A stretch of DNA of 64,000 nt from Streptomyces sp. H39-S7 (GCF_027158205.1 NZ_JAPVLU010000011.1:124001-188000); one strand, 5' to 3'; shown: positions 1 through 8,623, counted from the stretch's first letter. Notes: generated by a model from the letters alone, not told the origin. Made by a program: numbers and translations.

Positions 1-2483
1 TCTTCGTCCGTCTGACCGCAGCAGCAGAAGACGGGATCAACCTCGCCGACCGCGTCACCCGCACTGAACTCTTCGAGGGCAGGACGCCAGCACAAGTGCG
101 CGATGTAGAGACCGTACTTGAGGCCTTCGCAACACACCGGCTCCTCATCCTCGCTGTTGACACCGTGGAGATCAGCCATGAAGTACTGCTGACCGCCTGG
201 CCACGGCTACGCGACACGTGGCTAACCGAAACCCACACCGACCGCATCATCCGCACCCGACTGCGCACCACAGCAGCCGAATGGAAACGCGATGGCCAAG
301 ACTCCTCCTACCTCTACAAGGGCAGCCTCCTAGAGACCGCTAAAGCCACCGCCACGCGGATCGACAGCGCCCCGGTCCGCCACCTGCCTTTCAACCCCGC
401 CGAACAAGACTTCCTCCACGCCAGCGACCGCGCACATCGCCGCAGCGTGCGCCGACGGCAGAGTTTCACCGGATTCCTCGTGGCCTTGGTCATCGGCTTG
501 ACAGCGGTCGCAATCACGGCCTATCGCGCCAGGCAGGACGCGGTCCACCAGCGGGACATCGCGGTCTCCGGCCAACTGATCAGTCAAAGCGAGGCCCTCA
601 GCAACACCGACCCCACCATCTCGAAGCTTGAGAGCCTCGCAGCATGGCGAATCAACCCCTCAGCCCAAGCCCGCTATGCCATGCTCGCCGCCGTAACACG
701 CCCAGAGATCTCCACGCTCACCGGCCACACCGGCGGGGTCACTTCGGTGGTGTTCAGTCCGGACGCCAAGACCCTGGCCACCGCCAGCACCGACCAGACA
801 GTACGGCTGTGGGGAGCGGCCACCCACCAACAGATCGGCCAACCCCTCACCGGCCACACCGGCGGCATCGCTTCGGTGGTGTTCAGTCCGGACGGCAGGA
901 CCCTGGCCACCGCCAGCACCGACCAGACAGTACGGCTGTGGGATGTCACCACCCACCAACAGATCGGCCAACCCCTCACCGGCCACACCGGCGCGGTCAC
1001 CTCGGTGGCGTTCAGTCCGGACGCCAAGACCCTGGCCACCGCCAGCACCGACCAGACAGTACGGCTGTGGGATGTCACCACCCACCAACAGATCGGCCAA
1101 CCCTTCACCGGCCACACCGGCGCGGTCGCTTCGGTGGTGTTCAGTCCGGACGGCAGGACCCTGGCCACCGCCAGCGCCGACCGGACAGTACGGCTGTGGG
1201 GAGCGGCCACCCACCAACAGATCGGCCAACTCCTCACCGGCCACACCGGCGGCATCGCTTCGGTGGTGTTCAGTCCGGACGCCAAGACCCTGGCCACCGC
1301 CAGCACCGACCAGACAGTACGGCTGTGGGATGTCACCATCCACCAGCAGATCGGCCAACCCTTCACCGGCCACACCGGCGCGGTCGCTTCGGTGGTGTTC
1401 AGTCCGGACGGCAGGACCCTGGCCACCGCCAGCTACGACCAGACGGTGCGGCTGTGGGGAGTGGCATCCCGCCAGCAGATCGGCCAACTCCTCACCGGCC
1501 ACACCGGCGGCATCGATTCGGTGGTGTTCAGTCCGGACGGCAGGACCCTGGCCACCGCCAGCACCGACCAGACGGTACGGCTGTGGGGAGCGGCATCCCG
1601 CCAGCAGATCGGCCAACCCCTCACCGGCCACACCGGCGGCATCGATTCGGTGGTGTTCAGTCCGGACGGCAGGACCCTGGCCACCGCCAGCACCGACCAG
1701 ACAGTACGGCTGTGGGATGTCACCACCCACCAACAGATCGGCCAACCCCTCACCGGCCACAACGACTCGGTCTATTCGGTGGCGTTCAGTCCGGACGCCA
1801 AGACCCTGGCCACCGCCAGCGCCGACCAGACAGTACGGCTGTGGGATGTCACCACCCACCAGCAGATCGGCCAACCCTTCACCGGCCACGCCGGCGCGGT
1901 CTATTCGGTGGCGTTCAGTCCGGACGCCAAGACCCTGGCCACCGCCGGCGCCGACCAGACAGTACGGCTGTGGGATGTCACCACCCACCAACAGATCGGT
2001 CAACCCCTCACCGGCCACACCGACGCGGTCGCCTCGGTGGCGTTCAGTCCGGACGCCAAGACCCTGGCCACCGCCGGCGCCGACCAGACAGTACGGCTGT
2101 GGGATGTCACCACCCACCAACAGATCGGCCAACCCTTCACCGGCCACACCGGCGGCGTCGATTCGGTGGTGTTCAGTCCGGACGGCAGGACCCTGGCCAC
2201 CGCCGGCTACGACCAGACGGTACGGCTGTGGGACGTGACCGCCCACCAGCAGATCGGCCAACCCCTCACCGGCCACACCGACCCGGTCGCTTCGGTGGCG
2301 TTCAGTCCGGACGGCAGGACCCTGGCCACCGCCGGCTACGACCAGACGGTACGGCTGTGGGACGTGGACTATGTTCTCGACGTGCTTCCGAAATTGTGTG
2401 CGCAAACAGGGCGTTCGCTCACATCCGCTGAATGGGCACGCTATGTTCCGCCCGGTCCGGCGTATAGGCCGGTCTGCCCTTGA
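1..2483 (+). CDS. WD40 repeat protein, C-terminal part (5' end outside window)
   Basis: The reading frame is open from base 3, so this is the 3' part of a longer gene; the GTG at 96 is internal, not the start. The first ~140 residues look like the end of an nSTAND-type NTPase: a winged-helix-like stretch with the motif ISHEVLLTAWPRL, which typically precedes WD40 repeats in actinobacterial proteins. A single membrane segment follows (bases 465-525), then a helical linker and 13 WD40 repeats of 43 residues, each with GH near the start and LW near the end. The last repeat ends in VRLWDVDYVLDVL and a short tail. Family knowledge suggests a membrane-tethered sensor/scaffold with a repeat propeller. 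The ligand is unknown and the NTPase motifs cannot be checked because they lie upstream. Confidence 0.85.
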   Translation, partial: FVRLTAAAEDGINLADRVTRTELFEGRTPAQVRDVETVLEAFATHRLLILAVDTVEISHEVLLTAWPRLRDTWLTETHTDRIIRTRLRTTAAEWKRDGQDSSYLYKGSLLETAKATATRIDSAPVRHLPFNPAEQDFLHASDRAHRRSVRRRQSFTGFLVALVIGLTAVAITAYRARQDAVHQRDIAVSGQLISQSEALSNTDPTISKLESLAAWRINPSAQARYAMLAAVTRPEISTLTGHTGGVTSVVFSPDAKTLATASTDQTVRLWGAATHQQIGQPLTGHTGGIASVVFSPDGRTLATASTDQTVRLWDVTTHQQIGQPLTGHTGAVTSVAFSPDAKTLATASTDQTVRLWDVTTHQQIGQPFTGHTGAVASVVFSPDGRTLATASADRTVRLWGAATHQQIGQLLTGHTGGIASVVFSPDAKTLATASTDQTVRLWDVTIHQQIGQPFTGHTGAVASVVFSPDGRTLATASYDQTVRLWGVASRQQIGQLLTGHTGGIDSVVFSPDGRTLATASTDQTVRLWGAASRQQIGQPLTGHTGGIDSVVFSPDGRTLATASTDQTVRLWDVTTHQQIGQPLTGHNDSVYSVAFSPDAKTLATASADQTVRLWDVTTHQQIGQPFTGHAGAVYSVAFSPDAKTLATAGADQTVRLWDVTTHQQIGQPLTGHTDAVASVAFSPDAKTLATAGADQTVRLWDVTTHQQIGQPFTGHTGGVDSVVFSPDGRTLATAGYDQTVRLWDVTAHQQIGQPLTGHTDPVASVAFSPDGRTLATAGYDQTVRLWDVDYVLDVLPKLCAQTGRSLTSAEWARYVPPGPAYRPVCP
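717..2393 (+). repeat. 13 tandem 129-bp WD40 repeats
   Basis: The WD40 region consists of 13 direct repeats of exactly 129 bp (43 codons) that are nearly identical at DNA level, differing mainly in the two or three codons after TGH and in a few alternating cassettes (DGRT versus DAKT, GAATHQQ versus DVTTHQQ). Such homogeneity indicates recent unequal recombination or gene conversion. Confidence 0.9.
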
Positions 2484-2761
2484 GAGCCGACTAATTGCGC
2501 CTGATGATCGCGCAGTCGGCGTTCTCCCTAGTTCCGCATCTGCACGACACCTCGGAACCTCATCGGCTCCAGATCCGGGATACGTCTCCGTGAGACATAA
2601 CTGAACTGCCCCAAGAAATACCGTGCCAGCACGTCACCCGTGCGTTCTCGCATCGCCGCCGCGCCACGCAGCATCGGCACCGAGACCGGTGATCCCTGGT
2701 GCCAGCGTCCACATACGGGCTCTTCCGATCGACCGTCGGGTCACCGTGGACGAGTCCTGCT

Positions 2762-3526
2762 TCAGTCTTCGGCCTTCCAGCCGCGGATCTCCAAGTGGGT
2801 CAGGACGGCATCGGGCTGGAGCCGACCGGTTTCGACCAGCCAGGTCTTCACTGCGGCGGCGACGTCGCCACGAGCTGCATCGACTCGGCCCTGCCATTCC
2901 TGTGCGTCGTATCCGCCCGGCCCTTGGCCAGCGCCTTGGCTCTTTCCGTAGGCACGCTCTTCGGTGCCGTCCCGCCGCTGCACGACGCCGCGGCGCAGGC
3001 CCGGTGAGTCCTTGCGGCTCCCGGAGTCGAGGATGAAGGCGCTCTTCCTTGCTCGCACGGTGAAGGCGATGCGGCCGTTGACGGCGGCGGTGCGTTGGAT
3101 GACCGGGCGCAGTCGGGAGGCGCCGGAGCGGATGTGCTGTTTGCCGGCGCGGGCCATGGAGGAGTTGCCGGGGGTCTGGGTGACGTCCTTGATGCGGACG
3201 CGGGCTTTGCGGGCGACGGTCTCGCCAGGGCGTACCGCGCGGGTGCGTGGGGTGATGTCGCGGGCGGCCAGGCGCTTGAGTTCGGCGGTGTCGCGGGTGC
3301 CGCCGCCTTGGACTTCTTGCAGGACGTTGCGCAGGGCCTCGACGAAGGAGGCTCCTTTGTGGTGGGTGAAGAACTGGGAGACGAGGCTGGAGTTGCGGCC
3401 GATGATCTCGGCGACCTGCTTCTTCGTGAAGCCGGCGTTGAGGAGTTCCTGGGTCAAGCGGGCCGCTTCGTTCTGCTGGGCCGCTCCGGCTCGGCGGCCA
3501 GGGCCCCGGCGGCGGCGCGGTGTCAC
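2762..3526 (-). CDS. Basic HTH protein, possible terminal-protein-like
   Basis: A 254-residue, Arg-rich protein. The GTG start at 3526 overlaps the stop of the preceding small gene (GTGA) and has GGAG about 7 nt upstream, so it looks translationally coupled. Residues ~22-55 form a helix-turn-helix-like segment (FTKKQVAEIIGRNSSLVSQF). A basic middle follows, then a segment NGRIAFTVRARKSAF and a C-terminal region ending AVLTHLEIRGW. The plan of N-terminal HTH, basic core and short acidic tail, together with the size, recalls streptomycete telomere terminal proteins such as Tpg (about 185 aa) and Tpc of plasmid SCP1. That resemblance is by layout only; I could not align them. It is the last gene of the operon that contains the polymerase-like protein. 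Alternative: a plasmid-type DNA-binding regulator. Confidence 0.6.
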   Translation of the reverse strand: MTPRRRRGPGRRAGAAQQNEAARLTQELLNAGFTKKQVAEIIGRNSSLVSQFFTHHKGASFVEALRNVLQEVQGGGTRDTAELKRLAARDITPRTRAVRPGETVARKARVRIKDVTQTPGNSSMARAGKQHIRSGASRLRPVIQRTAAVNGRIAFTVRARKSAFILDSGSRKDSPGLRRGVVQRRDGTEERAYGKSQGAGQGPGGYDAQEWQGRVDAARGDVAAAVKTWLVETGRLQPDAVLTHLEIRGWKAED

Positions 3527-3842
3527 CGTTCACTCCTGTTGGCCGGGATTGAGTGGGGGGCGGTACGGGTCACGGGGGCGGGGTCCTTCCGGCGTTCGTC
3601 CCAGCGGGAGGCGTGGTCGCGAGCTTGTGCGCGGTGGCCGTGACTGTGCCCGGCGCAGGCATTGTTGCGGAGGCTGATCGGGTTGACGAAGTGCACGGGT
3701 GCGGCGGCCTGCGGGTCGATGGCGCCTGGGCGCTGGTAGCGGATGTCGGCTCGCTCGCTCGCGCGTTCGTCGCTGCATGTGCGCCGTGGGTCACGAGCGG
3801 CCCGTGGGCCGGGTCCTCGGATCTGGCCAGGATGGTGGTCAT
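3523..3842 (-). pseudogene. Small gene with frameshift at a GAGC tandem repeat
   Basis: The ATG at 3842 overlaps the stop of the upstream polymerase-like gene (ATGA). The first frame reads MTTILARSEDPAHGPLVTH. After about 30 codons the gene-like frame changes to one reading HFVNPISLRNNACAGHSHG and RAQARDHASRWDERRKD, which ends in a TGA overlapping the next gene's GTG. The second frame has no start codon of its own. The switch falls at three tandem GAGC units near 3750-3762; a fourth unit would join the two frames exactly into a ~107-residue protein. So the gene may be broken by loss of one tetranucleotide, be phase-variable, or carry a sequence error. Function unknown; it contains His and Cys residues that could bind metal. 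Confidence 0.6.
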
Positions 3843-6070
3843 TGCCGTCCCGCGTGGAGGTCTTCGAGGTTGGCGCGGCCCTGGTCTCGCAGGCTCATCA
3901 GGTCCTCGAGGCTCGTGGGCGCGGTGACGGGGAAATTGAGGTGGCCCTTCATGAGGTAGTCACCCGGCTGCCCGTGGTAGGGCCAGTCGACGGGAGCTGT
4001 GGTGTAGAGGGCGTCGGTTCGGAAGGCGATGATCGAGCCGGGCGGCAGGTGCAGGGCGCCGACCGATACGTCGTCCTCCCGCATCCGGGTGGACAGCAGC
4101 GCGGCCCGGGCGCCGGACCACACCCCAGCGGACCACTCCGGGTGCGCGTTGGGGTCCGGGGAGAACGTGACGCGCTGCCAGGTGATGTTCTTCCCGTCGT
4201 TGTTGATGATCTCCGCGCCCCGGGGGACCCGCCCTTCCTGCTCGACGGGCACGGAGCCGGTGTTGGTGCGCGGGCGTTGCGCGAAACCGCCGATGCCGTA
4301 GAGCAGGATGGAGCGCACGGCGCGGGAAGCCAGATGGGAGGCAGCACGGGTGTCGTCGTCGTTCTGGATGTCCTCGGCCCGCTTCTGCAGGGCGGCCCAG
4401 GCGTCCTTGAGGCGTCCCGCCCAGATCCTCAGCGGCGCGCCGTCCTCCCACCAGACCAGGCCGTCGAGAATCTCGATCTTCCACGGCTGGAGGTGGTTGC
4501 GCAGGGCCAGGTTGATCTCGGCGCCGCCTGCCCAGGTGGTGAACGTACGACCGCCCTGATTCGGATAGTGCCAGGCGGCCTCACCGGTGATCGGTGCGGG
4601 CAGCAAACCCACGTGGTTCCAGCCGTCGGGAACGGTGACCCGCACCTGCCAGTGCGAGGGCCGGTACAGGGCCTTGATCTGCTCAGCCTCCGACCAGGAA
4701 GCGAAGGTCTGTGCGGTGACGCGCTGCGGGACGCCGACGGCGCTGATCCAGGTGTGCTTGGCGTAGGCGAACGTGCGGTCCATCTCGGTCAGCTGCGGCA
4801 GTTCGTCCGGGACGTTCGGCGGGGTGATCAGTTCGGTGCGGCCCTGACCGGCGGTGGCGTGCAGCAGCTCGCGCAGTTCCGTGGACATCACCGGGTAGCC
4901 GTCGTTCCACTTGGCATTGGCCTTGGTGGGGATGGTGCGGGTCCACAGGTCACGGCCGGTACGGGCCGGGGATCCCATCAGAACGACCTCGTTGGCGTTC
5001 TTCCAGTGCTCGCGCAGCTCTTTCCACAGCAGCAGGAACGCATCGCGGACGACGGTCGGGTGTGCGCCTTCGGGGTCGAACCAGGTGCCGATACTGACGA
5101 GCTCCAGATGGCGGGAGTCTCGCTGCCAGCGGCCGACCGGGTGTCGCTCGTGCACGAAGTGACCGGCCAGGAGGTCCTTGCTCGCGGCCTGCCCCTTGCC
5201 GGAGGCGACGGTCCAGCCCGGGACGGGGGCGTTCAGCCAGGAGGCGACCGCGGCCTTGAGGGAGGGGTGCGAGTCGGTGTCCCGGTGCCAGGGATCACCT
5301 GCGGTGATGTACACGCGCTGCACCGATTCGGGCAGGACGTGGGCGACGGCGGTGAGGATGTCGGCCGCGCTGCGCGAGCCCAGGTCGATGCGGCCGGAGC
5401 GGTCCTTGTAGACGAGCGAGCCGGTGGCGGCGTCGAGGAAGGCGGTGTCCCAAGACTGCTGGGTGAACTGCGGGCGCGTCGACTTCAACTTCGGGTCCAC
5501 GGCCGCCCACGCCTGCCCGCGCTCACCGGCCGGGATCGACGGGAGGGCCCGGTCTTCGCCGGCGGCCGCGCCTGGTACCGCCGCGGGGGTGGGCGGGGCA
5601 GGTGCCGCCGCGGCGCTGGGCGGGGAGGGTGTCGCTGTGGGGGTGGACGCATCGCCGGTGGCGATGGAGTCGGCGCTGGCGGGAACGTCCCGTCGATCGG
5701 CGCCGACCTCGGCGCCCTCGTCCGGGCGGGGGCGCAGATCGGGGGCCAGAGCTCCCGGAGCCGTCGCGGCCACGGCGGGGGGCTGCGACGGCTCGTCCCC
5801 AGGGGATGCGGCAGGCCCGCTGGAGGTGACGGCGAGCGAGGGGGCGATGGCGGTGACTTCGCTGATGCTCAAGCCGGCCGCTGTGGCGATGCGGTCGTCC
5901 TTGGCCTTGCCGTATCCACTGAGATCGACGATCAGCTTGTCGCGGACCGCGGCCAGTTGGTCCGCGTGGCGCTGCAGGGCTGCCAACTCCTTGGTGACGG
6001 CAACGAGATCATTGCGTACCCCGCGCAGTTCCTTGATCCCGGCGGTGTATGCCTTGGCGTCCATCCCCAT
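3839..6070 (-). CDS. Possible divergent family-B DNA polymerase-like protein
   Basis: 743 residues. Start chosen at ATG 6070, which has GGAGGGAG 7 nt upstream; the open frame extends further but only in low-quality sequence. Residues 1-55 are a helical coiled-coil-like region and 55-80 a small helix pair (RIATAAGLSISEVTAI). Residues 80-185 are a Pro/Ala-rich linker, followed by a ~550-residue globular part. Within that part, in the right order, are patterns resembling polymerase B palm motifs: DRTFAYA at 431-437 (compare DxxSLYP, motif A), SILLYGIGG at 587-595 (compare NSxYG, motif B), and FRTDALYTT at 683-691 (compare DTDS, motif C, keeping the second Asp, the usual metal ligand). This is my pattern reading, not a database hit. 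Together with the downstream basic HTH protein it suggests protein-primed or telomere-type replication. Alternative: an unrelated plasmid protein. Confidence 0.55.
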   Translation of the reverse strand: MGMDAKAYTAGIKELRGVRNDLVAVTKELAALQRHADQLAAVRDKLIVDLSGYGKAKDDRIATAAGLSISEVTAIAPSLAVTSSGPAASPGDEPSQPPAVAATAPGALAPDLRPRPDEGAEVGADRRDVPASADSIATGDASTPTATPSPPSAAAAPAPPTPAAVPGAAAGEDRALPSIPAGERGQAWAAVDPKLKSTRPQFTQQSWDTAFLDAATGSLVYKDRSGRIDLGSRSAADILTAVAHVLPESVQRVYITAGDPWHRDTDSHPSLKAAVASWLNAPVPGWTVASGKGQAASKDLLAGHFVHERHPVGRWQRDSRHLELVSIGTWFDPEGAHPTVVRDAFLLLWKELREHWKNANEVVLMGSPARTGRDLWTRTIPTKANAKWNDGYPVMSTELRELLHATAGQGRTELITPPNVPDELPQLTEMDRTFAYAKHTWISAVGVPQRVTAQTFASWSEAEQIKALYRPSHWQVRVTVPDGWNHVGLLPAPITGEAAWHYPNQGGRTFTTWAGGAEINLALRNHLQPWKIEILDGLVWWEDGAPLRIWAGRLKDAWAALQKRAEDIQNDDDTRAASHLASRAVRSILLYGIGGFAQRPRTNTGSVPVEQEGRVPRGAEIINNDGKNITWQRVTFSPDPNAHPEWSAGVWSGARAALLSTRMREDDVSVGALHLPPGSIIAFRTDALYTTAPVDWPYHGQPGDYLMKGHLNFPVTAPTSLEDLMSLRDQGRANLEDLHAGRQ

Positions 6071-6173
6071 CAGGGGACTCCCTCCAGATCCATTCGAACA
6101 TCGATGAGGCAGAACTACCTGCGTCCGCCGCAGGCAGGGTCGGCAGGTCGGGCTTCGCCCCCGTCGGGGCGGG

Positions 6174-6503
6174 TCAGAAATAGGCGATGCTGTTGCGCGA
6201 GCGGTGTGGTGTGGCCGTGGGCCGGCCCACCCGCGCATCGCCGACAAGCAAGCGCCCTTCGAGCGCGAACCGGTCGCCGTGCTTGGAGATCCCGGTAATC
6301 GTGGCGACCGCGAGTACCGTCCCCTGGGCATTGACGACCTGCGCCACCTCCTGTGCCAGGGCACGGTCCGTCTTGAACTTCCACACGCCCCGACCGGCCT
6401 CCCAGGCCTCCGCCTCGGTCATCCCCGTACGCCATCCCAGAGCCGAGCGCCCCAACGGATCACCTTCGACGGCACGTTCGGGACCAAGAAGGATCTGCAG
6501 CAC
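6174..6503 (-). CDS. Small conserved-looking protein, unknown function
   Basis: About 109 residues, first gene of the leftward operon behind the operator-bearing promoter at 6523-6569. GTG at 6503 has AAGGGA at good spacing; GTG at 6509 is possible but sits directly on the ribosome-binding site. Recognisable stretches are WRTGMTEAEAWEAGRGVWKF and AQVVNAQGTVLAVATITGI, which read as a small alpha/beta domain. No transmembrane segment or signal peptide. I do not recognise the family. A 103-bp spacer separates it from the polymerase-like gene, so they are probably co-transcribed. Confidence 0.65.
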   Translation of the reverse strand: MLQILLGPERAVEGDPLGRSALGWRTGMTEAEAWEAGRGVWKFKTDRALAQEVAQVVNAQGTVLAVATITGISKHGDRFALEGRLLVGDARVGRPTATPHRSRNSIAYF

Positions 6504-6522
6504 TTCCACTCCCTTAACTATC

Positions 6523-6569
6523 TAACTTGTAGGCAGGTTAAGTCCCCGAGATGAACTTGTCAACAAGTT
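6523..6569 (-). promoter_or_regulatory. Repressible promoter with two palindromic operators
   Basis: On the minus strand TTGACA (6558-6563) is followed after 17 bp by TAACCT (6535-6540), a good housekeeping promoter about 20 nt before the GTG at 6503. The -35 box lies inside a perfect 7+2+7 palindrome, AACTTGTCAACAAGTT (6554-6569). The -10 box lies inside an imperfect copy, TAACTTGTAGGCAGGTTA (6523-6540). Such operators covering both boxes are typical of GntR-type Kor repressors on Streptomyces plasmids; no repressor gene is visible nearby. Confidence 0.65.
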
Positions 6570-6879
6570 AAAGAGTATCAAGCGGACCCTGGGCGGGGCG
6601 CGCCCGTTGCATCCGCCCGCGTACCCGAGCACCCGTGACCATGGAGCACCAGCCGAGGCGTTTGCAGGTAGGCGCAAGGAGCTGACGACGAACCACCAAC
6701 GACGTCAGCGCGCTAGGTCGTTCGTTCCGTTGCTCGGCCTCCAACGGGCCGCCCTGGCCCCTGCTGTGTCTCCCCCGGTCCGAGGGGGCGAGGTCCGAAG
6801 TAGGCCAGCTGCGACCGGCACGTGGACACCCTGTGCGCGTGGGCCGCGGTGTCCACCACGCTGTGCCGGCTGCCACGGT
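6570..6879. other. Non-coding stretch between two leftward operons
   Basis: 310 bases between the operator region and the end of the acetyltransferase gene. Open frames here lack codon bias and resemble nothing I know. I see no clear terminator or RNA. Confidence 0.5.
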
Positions 6880-8049
6880 TTAGAAGTGGTCGGGTAGCCA
6901 GGGTTCAAGATCTGTCGTCGTGCCGATGAGGGTTGCAAGTGCCTTGTGCGATGTGGCACGGACTCCTCCCATGCGGGCGGAGGTGGTGGTGCGGTAGCCG
7001 CCGGCGTACCAGACCGCGAGCTGTCGTCGGGTGAGCGTCACCGTGCCTTCGATGTGCGTTGGGTGGATCTCTGCTGCGCCGGCGGCTATCTGCAGGATGT
7101 ACCGGTCCGCGCTGCCGCCGTTGTCGTTCTCGATCTGGACGGGGATGGTGGCGGTGAGGTCTGCAGGCCATCCGCGCAGTCGGATGGCCTGGGGGAGGTC
7201 GAGGATGCGCAGCATCCAGGGGTGCCAGGCCTCGGCGGTGGTCCGGTGGTGGTGTAGGGAGTGCAGCAGGGTGGGGTGGGGCGGGAGGGCGCCGCGTCGG
7301 AATTCGATGGTCTTGGCGCGTGTGTTGTGGCGGCCGAGGAAGGCGAGCATGGCTGCGGTGGTGCTTTCGTCGGCCGCCCAGAATTCGTGGACGATGAGGG
7401 TCACGCCGTGGCGTTCGTGGCGCCGGGTGGTGAAGGACAACGTGCCGGTCGTGGGGTGGCCGGGTTTGTGGAAGCAGTAGGTCGTCAGGTTGCTCTTGCT
7501 CTGTTTCCAGGGGAACCACCAGGTGGGCCGTTCGATGGGGCCGTTCCACAGTTGGGCGAGGTGTCGTTGCAGTGTGTGGGCGTCGGGTGTGGCGCCGTGG
7601 GTGATCTGATGGCCGTCGTAGGTGAAGGACTGTTTCAGGTCGTCGGTGGTCACTGCCCAGGCGAAGACCGGCACCGGTGCCTCCCAGCCGAGCCGTCGGG
7701 CGTAGCCGGTGGAGGATGTCGAGATCGCGGAGATCACAGCGCCCTTCTCTTGCAGGGGGCGTAGTCGTTCGGTGGTGGTGCGGGCGGCCAGGTGTTCGCC
7801 GCGTTCTTCCGGGGCGACACAGCCGGCGGCGAGGCAGGCGCTGGGGACCGGGGAGCCGCCGAAGTTTTGGTTGACCAGGAGTCCCAGGCCGCCGGCGACC
7901 ACCCGGCCGTCCCGGGTTGCTACCCGTAGGTCGGCGTGCTCGCGCAGGGCGGTGATGTCGCTGATGCGGTGGCCGTAGGCCCGGGTGGCCAGGTCGTCGT
8001 ATTGCTGCCAGAGGCTGTCGTCGGCCGCGGTGAAGGACAGTTCGCTCAT
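6880..8049 (-). CDS. Eis-like GNAT N-acetyltransferase
   Basis: 389 residues, ATG at 8049. The protein matches the layout of the Eis (enhanced intracellular survival) family: an N-terminal GNAT domain containing VVAGGLGLLVNQNFGGSPVP and an acetyl-CoA-loop region around CVAPEERG, a second GNAT-like domain, and a C-terminal SCP2-type sterol-carrier-like domain. It ends in a C-terminal phenylalanine (WLPDHF); in Mycobacterium tuberculosis Eis the terminal carboxylate is catalytic. Family members multi-acetylate amines such as aminoglycosides or lysine side chains. It is the last of eight leftward genes, 11 nt after the MaoC gene, so it may modify the operon's product or provide self-protection. 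The substrate cannot be read from sequence. Confidence 0.85.
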   Translation of the reverse strand: MSELSFTAADDSLWQQYDDLATRAYGHRISDITALREHADLRVATRDGRVVAGGLGLLVNQNFGGSPVPSACLAAGCVAPEERGEHLAARTTTERLRPLQEKGAVISAISTSSTGYARRLGWEAPVPVFAWAVTTDDLKQSFTYDGHQITHGATPDAHTLQRHLAQLWNGPIERPTWWFPWKQSKSNLTTYCFHKPGHPTTGTLSFTTRRHERHGVTLIVHEFWAADESTTAAMLAFLGRHNTRAKTIEFRRGALPPHPTLLHSLHHHRTTAEAWHPWMLRILDLPQAIRLRGWPADLTATIPVQIENDNGGSADRYILQIAAGAAEIHPTHIEGTVTLTRRQLAVWYAGGYRTTTSARMGGVRATSHKALATLIGTTTDLEPWLPDHF

Positions 8050-8060
8050 GGATCGCCCTT

Positions 8061-8591
8061 TCAGTAGTTCGTGGCGTCGCGCAGGGCGTCGGGGTCGGTG
8101 GGGACCAGGAAGGTCCGGGTGAAGACCAGCACGCGGGTGTCCTGGTGATTGCGGCCGGCGGTGCGGCAGGTCACGATGCCGTGCTGCGGCCGGCTCGCGG
8201 ACAGCCGGCGGCTGAGGATCTCGCTCTCCGCGTAGAGGGTGTCGCCCACGAAGACCGGGGCTTCGAACCGCACGTCGTCCAGTGCGAGGTTCGCGACGGT
8301 CAGGCCGCTGGTGCTGCGGACGGTCATGCCCGCAAGGAGGTTCAGCGTGACGCCGCCGCAGACGAGGACGCGTCCCCATGGGGTGGTGGTGCTGTAGTGG
8401 GCGTCGGTGTGAATGGGCGCCGGGTTGCCGGACAGGGCCGTGCCCAGCAGGTTGTCGACCTCGGTGATCGTCCGGCCCGGCCGGTGCTCGATCACCGTGC
8501 CGACGACCAGTTCGTCGTATCCCAGGCCGACGTTCTCGCGGATGCGGCCTGGGGCGATGCGCCGATAGCCCTGTGGGAGAGCGCTGCTCAT
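8061..8591 (-). CDS. MaoC-family hot-dog dehydratase
   Basis: 176 residues, ATG at 8591. A single hot-dog domain with the MaoC active-site pattern NPAPIHTDAHYS (residues ~55-66, catalytic Asp/His type) and a later RFEAPVFVGDTLYAESE segment typical of (R)-specific enoyl-CoA hydratases and mesaconyl-CoA hydratases. The expected reaction is reversible hydration of an enoyl thioester. It lies next to a CitE-type lyase, a pairing also seen in the ethylmalonyl-CoA pathway (mesaconyl-CoA hydratase with beta-methylmalyl-CoA lyase). Here it is in the same operon as an acyl carrier protein, so an ACP-bound substrate is possible. Confidence 0.85.
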   Translation of the reverse strand: MSSALPQGYRRIAPGRIRENVGLGYDELVVGTVIEHRPGRTITEVDNLLGTALSGNPAPIHTDAHYSTTTPWGRVLVCGGVTLNLLAGMTVRSTSGLTVANLALDDVRFEAPVFVGDTLYAESEILSRRLSASRPQHGIVTCRTAGRNHQDTRVLVFTRTFLVPTDPDALRDATNY

Positions 8592-8623
8592 GGTGGGTCT
8601 CCGATGCGTCGGTGGACGTGGAC

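Noticed and set aside
660..2431. Long open frames of up to about 595 codons in other frames and on the opposite strand of the WD40 region
   Set aside because: They are by-products of the 129-bp repeat, with no start signals and the wrong codon bias.
3743..6298. 851-codon open frame on the plus strand over the polymerase-like gene
   Set aside because: Antisense to a gene with the better ribosome-binding site, codon bias and motif content; typical GC-rich shadow.
6607..6897. Small plus-strand ORF beside the operator
   Set aside because: Low codon bias, no recognisable sequence and no good ribosome-binding site; I did not accept it as the missing repressor.
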